DNA of 64,000 nucleotides. Source: JASEGV01 sp947085405 (lineage in GTDB: Bacteria; Bacteroidota; Ignavibacteria; UBA10030; BY39). The stretch spans positions 1 to 64,000 of the forward strand of contig CAMTWO010000014.1 in assembly GCA_947085405.1 (NCBI GenBank), written 5' to 3'. Of this stretch, positions 51,312 through 61,111 are shown piece by piece. The notes under the pieces were generated by a model. That model did no database searches. It was not told the DNA's origin and saw nothing but the letters and a program-made list of their open reading frames with translations. Numbering within the stretch: the first letter of the stretch is position 1; every line of letters begins with the position of its first letter. Position numbers and translations under genes: made by a program.

Positions 51312-51811
51312 ATTTTCTTGTTATGATGTTTTTTAGAGATAAATGGTTCAAAGTTTAAGAAAATATATGAAACAAGGGTTTGAAAAGCAAAGGGAGATAA
51401 TAAAATAGTAGGTAGTAAGTAGTAGTTAATAACGTTACGCAAGCGTGTGATTCTTGCATAGAAATACGAAATCCTAATATCGAAAATCGAGACAAATCCT
51501 AATCACGAATTCCTGCCCGCCGCTTCGCTTTGGCAGGCGGGTCGAAATCACAATTAATTGGGCTATTTGTGGCGTCTTGATCATTAGAGTTTCGGATTTG
51601 TTTATGATTTAGTGCTTCGGATTTCGAGCTTTCGTATCGAGAAATAAAGCCATTCGTAAAATCAGTTAATAACAAGAGAGAAAAACTGATCCTAAAAAAC
51701 CACTACTTCTTCCCGTTGCTTCTCTCCATATTTCTTTTATATTGTATGCAAATTCTTAAGTATTAATTCATAACTTTAATCATTAATTCTAACACCATAA
51801 GGAAACCTATT
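51312..51811. other. 500-bp intergenic region with dispersed repeats
   Basis: There is no gene in either strand that I can support. It is made of the genome's short repeats: tandem-like TAGGTAGTAAGTAGTAGTT (51408-51427), CGAAATCCTAA-type strings, and a hairpin with CCTGCCCGCC and GGCAGGCGGG arms (51512-51541). The mirror strings TTTCGGATTTG and GCTTCGGATTTCGAGC lie at about 51590-51630. The last 90 bases probably hold the promoter of the transporter. Confidence 0.6.
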
Positions 51812-53119
51812 ATGGCAGAAGCTGCAACTAAACCAAAACAAACATTTTCGCAAACACTCAAAACTTTTCCAAAAGTTTATTGGGTGGTCATTGTGATGGA
51901 ATTTTTTGAACGCGGCTCATACTACGGAATGATGAGCATACTTTCCGTTTATATGACCGATCAATTATTATTCAGTAAAGAGAGTGTCGGCGTAATCAAA
52001 AGCACAATCCAACCGCTGCTCTATATTTTACCTATACTCGCCGGAGCGATTGGAGATAGGTTCGGCTACCGCAGAACGCTTATTTTTGCATTTTCATTTT
52101 TAGGATTGGGATATTTTCTTGTCAGTCAATCAACCGACTATGCACTCGTCTTTGCAAGTTTAGTGATTATGGGAATCGGAGCTGGCGCTTTTAAACCAAT
52201 GATATCCGGAACAATCGCACGAACTACTACCGAACAAAACAGCACACTCGGCTTCGGAATATTTTACTGGTCGATTAACTTCGGGGCATTTTTATTCCCA
52301 CTAATTCTCGTACCGTATATTAAAAATGCATTCGGCTGGGAATACGTTATGGTCGCATCGGCTATCGGCACTGCTTCGATGTTGATTCCCACCATTTTTA
52401 TGTACAAAGAACCGCCTAAACCTGCAAGCACTAAAACTCTTCCTGAAGTTCTCAAAGGTATGATAATGGTCTTGACAGACGTAAAGTTTATAGGATTGAT
52501 TGTTATCTATTCCGGTTTCTGGATTCTCTATTTTCAAATGTTCGATTCCGTTTTGTGGTATGTAAAAGATTATGTTGATGCTACAGCATTGAATAATTTT
52601 GTCAATTCAACTTTTGCGGCAATCGGAATAAATATGAACTGGCGGTTTGATGTCGAACACGTAACCGTAATAAATGCCGGAACTATTATTTTCCTGCAAA
52701 TGGTGGTTTCCAATATTGTTAAGAACACAAAGGCGCTGCCAACAATGATTGTGGGTATTACGATGGGAACCATTGGAATGGCTATCCTCGCAATCTCAGC
52801 GAACATCTGGGTATTCATTGCTGGTATTACAATATTTTCAATAGGTGAAATGACTGCGCATCCCAAATTCATCAGTTATGTTGGATTAATTGCACCGCCT
52901 GATAAGAAAGCGACTTATTTAGGATACGCTTTTCTGTATGGTGTGATTGGATCATCTATCGGCGGAATATTAGGTGCAAATATGTATGTTCATTTTGTAG
53001 ATAATTTGAAAGACCCGCAAACACTTTGGATACTGTTTAGTTTGATCGGTGTTGCAACTATTATCGGATTGTTATTTTACAATAAATTCGTTGCACCTAA
53101 ATTAGGGCATAGTCATTAA
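51812..53119 (+). CDS. POT/PTR2-family transporter (proton-coupled oligopeptide type)
   Basis: The protein has 435 residues and about 12 membrane helices. The first helix has MEFFERGSYYGM, matching the ExxERxxYYG proton-coupling signature of the POT family. GDRFGYRRTLIFAFSFLGLG follows the MFS loop pattern. It probably imports di- or tripeptides across the inner membrane. It is slightly short for the family. AAGGA is eight bases before the ATG. It is monocistronic with its own terminator. Confidence 0.85.
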   Translation: MAEAATKPKQTFSQTLKTFPKVYWVVIVMEFFERGSYYGMMSILSVYMTDQLLFSKESVGVIKSTIQPLLYILPILAGAIGDRFGYRRTLIFAFSFLGLGYFLVSQSTDYALVFASLVIMGIGAGAFKPMISGTIARTTTEQNSTLGFGIFYWSINFGAFLFPLILVPYIKNAFGWEYVMVASAIGTASMLIPTIFMYKEPPKPASTKTLPEVLKGMIMVLTDVKFIGLIVIYSGFWILYFQMFDSVLWYVKDYVDATALNNFVNSTFAAIGINMNWRFDVEHVTVINAGTIIFLQMVVSNIVKNTKALPTMIVGITMGTIGMAILAISANIWVFIAGITIFSIGEMTAHPKFISYVGLIAPPDKKATYLGYAFLYGVIGSSIGGILGANMYVHFVDNLKDPQTLWILFSLIGVATIIGLLFYNKFVAPKLGHSH

Positions 53120-53152
53120 GATTCAATTTCGAAATTAGAAGCACGAAATTCT

Positions 53153-53189
53153 AAATCCCCTTTGTTGAGAAATGAAGGGGATTTTTTTT
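53153..53189 (+). terminator. Terminator of the POT transporter
   Basis: Ten-base arms AAATCCCCTT (53153-53162) and AAGGGGATTT (53175-53184) enclose 12 bases, followed by TTTTT. It lies 33 bp after the stop, between convergent genes. Confidence 0.85.
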
Positions 53190-53198
53190 ATAGCGTAG

Positions 53199-54536
53199 TC
53201 ATCTGACATCGTCAATAATAATAAAATTTGTTTTTCCTGTCCTCACGTGAACCACCTCATCGCGTAAACGGAAACCGCCGTCGGATGACTCAGTGGATAA
53301 ATTGTACTTTCCGGGGGATAAATTCAATCGCGCGAGTTGAATCTCTGCGGGTAGCGTTTGCCATGTACGCGTATCTGCTTGTTCTGTTGCTCCCATAAAT
53401 AAATCAATAGCAATACTTCCAAGCAGGTTTCTTCCTTTTTTGTCTGAATCTTTATTTAATTCCTTCTTCATCTTTTCGGAAGCTAAAAATTTCAACAAAG
53501 CTCGACCTCCACTTTTCAGATATATCAATGCTAAGCGGTCTTCAAGAGTTTTTTCAGCAATCGCTGTTATGTTCTCAGCGAGGTGTGTGGTTGTTGTAAT
53601 TGTATCAGTGAGGGAGGTTGCAGTAACATTATATGTTCGGATTAGTTTGTGTCTGGATAAAAATTTAGGAAGAGCAACTTGGAATGTATGTATTATACCC
53701 GCAGAATCGGGAACACTCAAAGTCGGCCTTATTTCGGTTTTAACTGGTCCCTTACCCGAATAAATTATCGTGAGGATACTTCCTTCAACGCTTGGAGTAT
53801 ATGGCTTACCGCCTAAAATTTTATAAATATCTGCTTCATCATTAAAACCCATCAGGGTGGCAGTTCTTACAAGGTCATCCAGAAGACTGGCTGGAGCCGA
53901 AGTTCCGTATTCTGTTAGATAATTTTTGTATGTTTCGTAAGAATTTCTATAGGAGATGAAAGCATCGTTTATTTCACCGCTTGATTCGTATAAAGCTCCC
54001 GCGATGTACCTAATAAAAGCATCTTCTTGATATCTGTTTTTTCCTTCATACTGTTTTGAATATTCACGAAGTTTTTGGTCAACTTTACGAGCTTCAACTA
54101 AAGCTTCGTCTGTGAGACCTTTATCAGAAAAATTAAGCGCCAAGAAAACGTTTACCAGAACCTTTTCAAAATCTTCGCCCTCATAAGGCAGAACATTATC
54201 ATTTAGCAGAAAGGATAATGCGTGTTGGGAGATGCTTTGTGTGTAAAGGTCATCAATCTCTTTTTCAGCCGAGAATAAATAAGGATTGCTTGAATCAGGA
54301 AGGCCGGCGTAGTGGAATAAAAGACCTATGTCGAGTTTGTACAACACAGAGCTTTTTTCGCCGTAAACTGATTTATTTTTTTTAATTAACTCAATTGCTG
54401 GCAGGTATTCGCCCCTTGAAATTTTTTCTTCAAGCTCTCGCTGAAGTTGGATTGAGCTCGAGCATGAAATGATTGAAAATAAAAGTGCCGAGGCAATCAA
54501 CCCCAACACTTTCTTTTCAAAAAAAACATTGGTCAT
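53199..54536 (-). CDS. COG3014-like lipoprotein with TPR-type helices
   Basis: The protein has 445 residues. The lipobox is ISCSSS (Cys near 26). The N-terminal 250 residues are helical with TPR-like wording: ISRGEYLPAIELIKKNKSVY, then FLALNFSDKGLTDEALVEAR. The C-terminal part is strand-rich (TIIYSGKGPVKTEIRPTLSV) and ends in a beta-domain RLRDEVVHVRTGKTNFIIID. Proteins of this type often sit next to LpoB genes, as here (11 bp upstream). A role in cell-wall synthesis control is inferred from that context only. Confidence 0.75.
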   Translation of the reverse strand: MTNVFFEKKVLGLIASALLFSIISCSSSIQLQRELEEKISRGEYLPAIELIKKNKSVYGEKSSVLYKLDIGLLFHYAGLPDSSNPYLFSAEKEIDDLYTQSISQHALSFLLNDNVLPYEGEDFEKVLVNVFLALNFSDKGLTDEALVEARKVDQKLREYSKQYEGKNRYQEDAFIRYIAGALYESSGEINDAFISYRNSYETYKNYLTEYGTSAPASLLDDLVRTATLMGFNDEADIYKILGGKPYTPSVEGSILTIIYSGKGPVKTEIRPTLSVPDSAGIIHTFQVALPKFLSRHKLIRTYNVTATSLTDTITTTTHLAENITAIAEKTLEDRLALIYLKSGGRALLKFLASEKMKKELNKDSDKKGRNLLGSIAIDLFMGATEQADTRTWQTLPAEIQLARLNLSPGKYNLSTESSDGGFRLRDEVVHVRTGKTNFIIIDDVR

Positions 54537-54547
54537 TATTAATCAGC

Positions 54548-55159
54548 TTAAAATTTTGACCGGCTTTGCGAAACGACCTTTTTAATTTTCTTTTCACCGA
54601 CCCATGCTTTACGGTTTGTTTCGATGTTCACCAATTCTAAATTTACCTGATAGTACTTTACTTTTACACCACCCGATTGGTCTAAAATAGTTGTAATGTC
54701 TCCGCGCAGCATAAAATCGGCGCCCGCCTCTTTCTGGAATTTCTTCATGCTTTCGTCAGATGCAAATTCCTGTTGGTCTGTACGCTCATCGCGAACTTCC
54801 TGACGTTCTTCTTTGTTGGCTACAAAATTTACTCGCCCCGAATTAATAAGTTCTCGTTCAAGATTTTTTATAAAGGGAATAGTTGGGATATGCTCGCTGG
54901 AACGGTTTTTTACCGTACCCACTATAACATCGGGTTGTCTTTTTTTCTCTCCTTTAAATTCACCTACCCATGGTCTGGAGAGTACGTCTGCAATCATCTC
55001 TTCAGCAACGAGTCGTGAATCTGTATCGTTCCAGTCGCCGCTTAAGTCTATTGTAGTGGAGGGATCAACCCTTTCAACTGTTTTCGACGGACCGCAACCT
55101 CCGATGATAATGAGCGATAGCATTAAAAGCGTAATTAAAAATAATTCTGTTAATTTCAT
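54548..55159 (-). CDS. LpoB-like penicillin-binding protein activator lipoprotein
   Basis: The protein has 203 residues. The lipobox is IIGGCGPSK. The LpoB core includes TTIDLSGDWNDTDSRLVAEE, then IVGTVKNRSSEHIPTIPF and a strand-rich end with EAGADFMLRGDITTILDQ. The YYQVNLELVNIETNRKAWVG block is typical. In E. coli LpoB activates PBP1B from the outer membrane. The presence of a homologue with a COG3014-like partner supports an envelope function. AAGGAG precedes the start. Confidence 0.85.
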   Translation of the reverse strand: MKLTELFLITLLMLSLIIIGGCGPSKTVERVDPSTTIDLSGDWNDTDSRLVAEEMIADVLSRPWVGEFKGEKKRQPDVIVGTVKNRSSEHIPTIPFIKNLERELINSGRVNFVANKEERQEVRDERTDQQEFASDESMKKFQKEAGADFMLRGDITTILDQSGGVKVKYYQVNLELVNIETNRKAWVGEKKIKKVVSQSRSKF

Positions 55160-55270
55160 AAAAATCTCCTTTTTATGTTAAAATTTACACTATAATATAT
55201 AGTCTTTAATTAATAAAACCAAATCCTAAAAGATGTTTTTCAATTACATTTGGTCTTTATTTTTTTGATA

Positions 55271-55468
55271 CTATCTCACAAGTAAAAGTTTTTTAGTTTG
55301 TGTAAACGAGCCAACTTGCAATGGTTCGGTTGAACTCACCACAAGTCGATAAAAATAAACACCGCTCGACAATTTCGACCCATCAAAAATTACTTAGTGT
55401 TTTCCCACTTCTCGTTTCTCGTTGGCAAGCGGTGCCTTCTGTACTTGGCTGTCATTGTATTTACAGAC
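55271..55468 (-). pseudogene. Remnant of a T9SS type A C-terminal sorting domain
   Basis: A continuous minus-strand frame of 66 codons matches the last part of a sorting domain. It reads QKAPLANEKREVGKH, stop, VIFDGSKLSSGVYFYRL, then SFTQTKKLLLVR and TAG. A TAA replaces the Gln codon of the usual KHQVIFDG. Compare KHQVIFDGAKLSSGMYVYRL in the protein encoded at 56.8 kb. No upstream part of the gene remains in this region, so only the tail of a cargo gene survives. The rest of the 55160-55539 gap shows nothing coding. Confidence 0.8.
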
Positions 55469-55539
55469 CTACACATTACATAAAATTAACCAGGTACCGT
55501 TCAATTTCACAAAGAAAATCGGTATTTTTATATTATTTA

Positions 55540-56064
55540 TTAAAGCATGCGTATCATAAGTTGAATCGAAAACGCTTTCTTTTGTAGATCCAAAGCTGGA
55601 GCAATTCTAATATTATGGAAAAATGAAGTTTCACTCTTACCTTTAATGTGTTGTTCGTAGATTTCCGCCGACTTTGTGATAGAATTATTGCCCAATATCT
55701 CCAATGTTAGTGCTGGCACGAAGAGAGCCGCTCCAACAATGTAAAATACAGTCGTATTCGTTTTTTCGCCTTCTCTTTTACCCATGTCGGTGCCAAGCCC
55801 CCAGCCAATCGCGAAGCCGGCAGGAATACCTAAAACAAGAGCAACTGTTTTCATCGTTTTTCCAGAATTGTATTTTGACAGCGCCGGTTCGTAGAACGAG
55901 ATGGCAGACTCATATCCTTCATCACCCAAATCATTCCATGAGGCACCATTCCAATATTTATTCTGTTCTTTATCATATTTGAAATCCCGCTGTGCTACCA
56001 CAGTGACTGGCCATATCAGGGAGATAACCAAAGCCAATATTGTGAAACAAAGAATCGCTTTCAT
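55540..56064 (-). CDS. Secreted/membrane protein of unknown function
   Basis: The protein has 174 residues. The signal peptide is MKAILCFTILALVISLIWPV, with a VVAQ cleavage region. The mature part has SFYEPALSKYNSGKTMKTVA and two short hydrophobic stretches with glycine (LVLGIPAGFAIGWGLGTDMG, then IVGAALFVPALTLEILG). The end, HNIRIAPALDLQKKAFSIQL, resembles the last strands of small outer-membrane proteins. I do not recognise the family. AGGAG is well placed. Confidence 0.7.
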   Translation of the reverse strand: MKAILCFTILALVISLIWPVTVVAQRDFKYDKEQNKYWNGASWNDLGDEGYESAISFYEPALSKYNSGKTMKTVALVLGIPAGFAIGWGLGTDMGKREGEKTNTTVFYIVGAALFVPALTLEILGNNSITKSAEIYEQHIKGKSETSFFHNIRIAPALDLQKKAFSIQLMIRML

Positions 56065-56115
56065 TTTTTAACTCCTTATGTTGTTGATATTTTTATATTT
56101 CTGTTTCGTACTCTC

Positions 56116-56790
56116 TTAGAAATAATAATTTAAAGAAATTGCTGAATATGTATAACTTAAATTTAGAGTAAGATCCAGGATTTGTTTTTCTGTAACAGTT
56201 CTATAATCTCCAATTATTGGATCATATACCTTAACATCTTCTGTTTGCTTATCCTCATAATTTAAAAGTAAAACACGGAGACCGAATTCACCGCCTAAAC
56301 TAAAATTGTTACTGAAAAAGTACTCTGTTCTAAAACCTGATTTAAATCCCCACATACTCAGTTTATCTGTAAATTTTTCTATTCCGACTTCCTCTTTCTG
56401 GTCAACAGTAATTATTGGTTTTGATATTTCAGCCATTAAGTAGGATTTAACGTCGTTCTTTCTAATTATACAATATTTCACACCGACAAGAGGGTTGTAC
56501 ATACTTATTGAAGCGTCCGATTTTTCATGTTTATCCTCTAAACGATTGATATTATAATCCCATCGGGTTTCTGTTAACTCTGCGGAGATTCCAAGACGTA
56601 TATAATCTAAGCCGAAGTATATTTGAAAATCGTTAGCAGTTTTGTAACCAAACGTTCCACCTGATATCCCTAAAAACTCCGGTTTAACGCCAAACATAAA
56701 TTGACCGACCGGAGGTTCTTCAGTTTGGCTGATTAAAATTCCGCTATGCAGCACTGTCGCTGCAATCAAAATAAACATAATGTTTTTCAT
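56116..56790 (-). CDS. Outer-membrane beta-barrel-like protein
   Basis: The protein has 224 residues. The signal peptide MKNIMFILIAATVLHSGILI is nearly the same as that of the large SBBP protein upstream. The mature part alternates hydrophobic and polar residues in strands (GYKTANDFQIYFGLDYIRLG, FSLGGEFGLRVLLLNYED) and ends in AISLNYYF, with a terminal Phe as in barrel proteins. AAAGGAGAG precedes the ATG. The function is unknown. Confidence 0.75.
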   Translation of the reverse strand: MKNIMFILIAATVLHSGILISQTEEPPVGQFMFGVKPEFLGISGGTFGYKTANDFQIYFGLDYIRLGISAELTETRWDYNINRLEDKHEKSDASISMYNPLVGVKYCIIRKNDVKSYLMAEISKPIITVDQKEEVGIEKFTDKLSMWGFKSGFRTEYFFSNNFSLGGEFGLRVLLLNYEDKQTEDVKVYDPIIGDYRTVTEKQILDLTLNLSYTYSAISLNYYF

Positions 56791-56850
56791 TGTAGCTCTC
56801 CTTTAATTTAATATTTTGGATTTAGTGATTTATTTTAAAAAATATTTTCC

Positions 56851-59800
56851 TTATTTTAAGATTAAAAGTTTTTTCGAGTTTATAAAATTTGCAGCTTGGA
56901 GCCGGTAAACATACATACCACTCGATAATTTTGCACCATCGAAAATTACTTGGTGTTTTCCCGCTTCTCGTTTCTCATTTACTAATATTGCGACTTCTTG
57001 CCCTAGAACATTGTACACCTTCAGAGTTACGTGCGATGCTTTTGGCAACTCGTATCGTATTGTTGTGCTGGGGTTGAATGGGTTTGGGTAGTTTTGACCT
57101 AAAACGAATTTTTTCGGCATACTTGATTTACTTAGAAAATTTAGGCTGATTGAAGAATTCATATTGTGAATCTGAGTAAATCCGTCTGTGCAGAGTAATA
57201 TCTCCCTCCCATCTATTATGAGTGATGCATTGTTGAACTTTTCATTAAATTCCCAATCGATTGTTACGGGCAATTCAGTCGAGGTAATTAATATTGGAAA
57301 CACGAGTGTTTTTCCATCCTCCACAAATTCCACCCTCCGGTTTGATGCGAAGCGTGCATCAAATGAGCCAGCGGGCGGTAGTGGTGGTAATTCATATAAA
57401 TCAACAAGAATGGGTTCTCGCGATATATACAACACTTGCTTATTACCTCGTGCATCCTCGATAAGCAATTTCCCAGCATCCTGGAATATTGATGTTTGCG
57501 ATAGTTTATTTGTTCCTCCACCACCTGATGAGTTGAGGAATAATTGTCCGTCCATAGATACTTTGACCCAGTAGGCGCAACCCGGCTTGATTGTATCAGC
57601 AATATAATACCCTGCATAGTAGCCATAAAAGTCCGACCTAATGATGTTGTCGGGTAACGTTACAATTGAGTTTTTAAGTATGGGAAATGTGGTTGAGCCA
57701 ATGAGGTTCCAGCCTGTTTTTACAAAAATTGTATCGCTCAGAACAGGGTATCCTACATATGTTATTTCTGAAACTCCGGTCTTATTCCAGTAACCGATAC
57801 GACGTTTCATTGTATCCGTAAGAATATAGTAGCCATCGAAACTGAAGAGACTTTTCTTAATATATGGACAGAGAACATCTACAGGAAGGGAAATCATTTG
57901 CCAGCCCGTTCGATAGGTTGCTGAAATTAGCTGCATTCCCTCGCCACCAGTTCCAGTTCCTATAAGGTTTATAGTATCTGTTGAGGGTTTACCATTGTGC
58001 GTGAATATGATGCTTCCGAGTTTTCTACCAGCACTTAAAGGAGCGAAGGTTATTACAAATGTTGCACTTCTTCCTGGATAAATTGATGCTTGGATAGGTG
58101 AGACAAGAAAGTTAGAATTGTCTGCCTGAACATTACTGATGTTCAATAAACCGGAGCCTGTATTTTCTATGACTAAGTTCTTTGTTGACCGACAAGAAAC
58201 TTCCAAGGTGTCGAATAACAACGACATTGTGGATGAAAAGAAACCAGGAAATTGCCGGTACTTGAGTGTCATATAACTGTAACCTTCTTGCCAGTTTTTG
58301 TACCCAGTGATGTAAACATTCCCCGATGGATCAATAATTAAGTCACTTGGTTCATACCAATTACTTCCTAATTCATCATATTGGGTAACCCATTGCTCGA
58401 CACCTGAATTATTATATTTGATTATTATATATTTATGGGAATGGCTCATTCCTGCAATATACACACTACCTGATACATCTACAGCAAGCTTGCTTGGTTC
58501 ATAAATTCCATTATATCTGGCAACCCACTGTTGAACACCTGCATTGTTGTATTTGATTGTTGCTAAACTCCCTATGTCGGATTGACTATAACCCGACACA
58601 AACACATTTCCAATTGCATCAACACCAATAGCGTACGATTTATCTATGTAATTATATGGTCCATTATAAAGGGCAACCCACTGTTGGACACCTGAACTGT
58701 TGTATTTGATTGTTGTATAATCCCATACAGTCAATGCTCCAACATAACTATAACCTGTCACATAGACATTCCCAAAGTCATCGACACTCATATCATATAC
58801 ATTATCTTGATCGTTACCAATTCCATTATAGCGGGCAATCCACTGTTGGACTCCTGCTGAGTTGTATTTGATCGTGGCATAATCGTAGTTCGAACCCAAA
58901 CCCGCACTTTGTCCCGTCACATACACATTACCCAACTCATCAACATGAAGGTCTTTTGTTATGTCATGACCATTCCCTGTTCCATTGTATCGAGCGACCC
59001 ACTGCTGGACTCCTGATGAATTGTATTTAACTGTGACGTAATCAAGGCCCGTGCCTGAACCGTTACTAGATCCCGTCACATAGACATTACCCGATCCATC
59101 AATGGTAAGGGCGGTTGCATAGTCCTCAGAATTTCCCGTTCCATTGTAGCGAGCGACCCAGTGTTGGGCACCAAAACTGTTATATTTTATTGTCGCATAA
59201 TCATAGTTTGTGCTTGATCCATAACTATATCCAGTTACATACACATTCCCTAATGCATCCACGACAATGGAACTTGCCCCATCCGTACCATTCCCCGGTC
59301 CGTTATATCGGGCAACCCATTGCTCGACGCCTTCACTGTTATATTTGATAGTGATATAGTCCTCATTACCACGACCTGTCACATATACATTCCCTGCAAC
59401 ATCTATACAGAGTGCATATCCAAAATCCTCACTGTAAGAATAACCATATGCATTGTATCGAGCATGCCATTGTTCAACACCCGAACTGTCGTATTTAATT
59501 GTTGCAAAGTCAGAGTTTGTGCGTGATCCCAAACTTATTCCTGTTGCGTACACATTCCCAAATGTATCGACATGGAGGTCAGTCGCAACGTCATCACCTC
59601 CTATACCATGATATCGGGCGATCCACTGTTGGATACCTGAACTATTATATTTGATGGTTACATAATCATTTTTTGTATTTATGTCATAACTATATCCTGT
59701 TATGTACACATTACTTGATACATCTACATAGAGATCAACTACGATGTCATCTTCAGTCTCCGTTCCATTATATTGAGCGATCCACTGTTGGATACCCGAA

Positions 59801-61029
59801 CTATTATATTTGATTGTTACATAATTATTTTTCGTATATAAATCATAACTAAATCCTGATACGTACACATTACCCGATGCATCTACATGTATTTCAGTTG
59901 ACACGTCATCACCATGTCCTGTCCCGTTGTATATAGCAACCCACTGTCGGATACCTGAACTGCTATATTTAATAGTTGTGTAATCCTGTTTTGTGCCTCT
60001 ATCGTAAGTACTACCCGTCACATACACATTACCCAATGCATCTACATAAAGGGCTGTCGCTTTGTCAATACCACTCCAAAGTCCATTATATCTGGCAACC
60101 CACTGCTCGACTCCTGAACTGTTATATTTAATTGTCGCATAGTCATAATTATAAGGATCAGACGAATCAGATCCACTATATCCTGTCACATACACATTCC
60201 CAGATGTATCTATGCCTAAGGCAGACACCTCATCATCTCCGCCATTCCCCCCGTATCGGACGACCCACTGTTCTACACCAGAATTGTTATATTTAATTGT
60301 TAAATAATCATTTTTTGTACTTATGTCATAGCTATATCCCGTAACGTACACGCTACCCAATGCATCGACCTTCATGGATACTATTTTGTCAGTACCATTT
60401 CCTGGTCCATTGTATCGTGAAACCCATTGCTCTACACCAGAACTGTTATATTTTATCGTTGCATAGTCATAGCCGGTGCTTGACCCTTGACTCAATCCTG
60501 CCACATACACATTCCCAGATGTATCTATAGATAAGGCAACTACCTCGTCATCACCATTTCCTGGTCCATTGTAGCTGGAAACCCATACAACAGCTCCTGT
60601 ACTGTTATACTTAATTGTTAGAAAATCATTTCCCGTACCAATACCACAGCTTGAACCACCTACGTACACGTTACCTTGCCCGTCAACTGCAATGGAATAT
60701 GCAGAATCGGAGGAGGAATTCATACCAGAAGAGTAGAGTGCTTCCCATTCCAGTTCAATAGGTTTACCAAGCGTTGAGCTTTGTTGAATCGGATAGCTTT
60801 GTGTGTCAGTCTCTTTCATAAATTGTTGTGCCATCGCTGAGTGGTGTGCCTCCAATTGCCGCATACCTCGTGGGTGCCGAGGTGCATAACTGTCTTGCGA
60901 TAGCATTTGTGCTCTTTCTTCTCTCGGTTGTTCAACTTGACTGTTCACCTTCCTCTCCTGTATCTGGCTTATCAAAATGCCATTCTGCAGCAATGTCGCT
61001 GCAATCAAAAATATTATAATGTTTTTCAT
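56851..61029 (-). CDS. SBBP-repeat surface protein with T9SS type A sorting domain
   Basis: The protein has 1392 residues. A signal peptide is followed by about 16 repeats of roughly 50 residues, each with the pattern VDxxGNVYVTGYS...YDYATIKYNSSG and VQQWVARYNG. These are SBBP (beta-propeller) repeats and could form two propellers. Next comes an HYDIN-like Ig domain (SLLFDTLEVSCRSTKNLVIE, then FAPLSAGRKLGSIIF). A beta-rich region is followed by the sorting tail QNYPNPFNPSTTIRYELP, EVAILVNEKREAGKHQVIF and MYVYRLQA, ending KKLLILK. The protein is exported by T9SS and anchored or released at the surface. It is likely an adhesin or matrix protein. Confidence 0.92.
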   Translation of the reverse strand: MKNIIIFLIAATLLQNGILISQIQERKVNSQVEQPREERAQMLSQDSYAPRHPRGMRQLEAHHSAMAQQFMKETDTQSYPIQQSSTLGKPIELEWEALYSSGMNSSSDSAYSIAVDGQGNVYVGGSSCGIGTGNDFLTIKYNSTGAVVWVSSYNGPGNGDDEVVALSIDTSGNVYVAGLSQGSSTGYDYATIKYNSSGVEQWVSRYNGPGNGTDKIVSMKVDALGSVYVTGYSYDISTKNDYLTIKYNNSGVEQWVVRYGGNGGDDEVSALGIDTSGNVYVTGYSGSDSSDPYNYDYATIKYNSSGVEQWVARYNGLWSGIDKATALYVDALGNVYVTGSTYDRGTKQDYTTIKYSSSGIRQWVAIYNGTGHGDDVSTEIHVDASGNVYVSGFSYDLYTKNNYVTIKYNSSGIQQWIAQYNGTETEDDIVVDLYVDVSSNVYITGYSYDINTKNDYVTIKYNSSGIQQWIARYHGIGGDDVATDLHVDTFGNVYATGISLGSRTNSDFATIKYDSSGVEQWHARYNAYGYSYSEDFGYALCIDVAGNVYVTGRGNEDYITIKYNSEGVEQWVARYNGPGNGTDGASSIVVDALGNVYVTGYSYGSSTNYDYATIKYNSFGAQHWVARYNGTGNSEDYATALTIDGSGNVYVTGSSNGSGTGLDYVTVKYNSSGVQQWVARYNGTGNGHDITKDLHVDELGNVYVTGQSAGLGSNYDYATIKYNSAGVQQWIARYNGIGNDQDNVYDMSVDDFGNVYVTGYSYVGALTVWDYTTIKYNSSGVQQWVALYNGPYNYIDKSYAIGVDAIGNVFVSGYSQSDIGSLATIKYNNAGVQQWVARYNGIYEPSKLAVDVSGSVYIAGMSHSHKYIIIKYNNSGVEQWVTQYDELGSNWYEPSDLIIDPSGNVYITGYKNWQEGYSYMTLKYRQFPGFFSSTMSLLFDTLEVSCRSTKNLVIENTGSGLLNISNVQADNSNFLVSPIQASIYPGRSATFVITFAPLSAGRKLGSIIFTHNGKPSTDTINLIGTGTGGEGMQLISATYRTGWQMISLPVDVLCPYIKKSLFSFDGYYILTDTMKRRIGYWNKTGVSEITYVGYPVLSDTIFVKTGWNLIGSTTFPILKNSIVTLPDNIIRSDFYGYYAGYYIADTIKPGCAYWVKVSMDGQLFLNSSGGGGTNKLSQTSIFQDAGKLLIEDARGNKQVLYISREPILVDLYELPPLPPAGSFDARFASNRRVEFVEDGKTLVFPILITSTELPVTIDWEFNEKFNNASLIIDGREILLCTDGFTQIHNMNSSISLNFLSKSSMPKKFVLGQNYPNPFNPSTTIRYELPKASHVTLKVYNVLGQEVAILVNEKREAGKHQVIFDGAKLSSGMYVYRLQAANFINSKKLLILK

Positions 61030-61111
61030 TGTAACTCTCCTTTAATTTAATATTTTATATTTAGTGATTTAATTGTTTTCCATTTTCTTAATGTGTGAGT
61101 TTGCGTAAACA

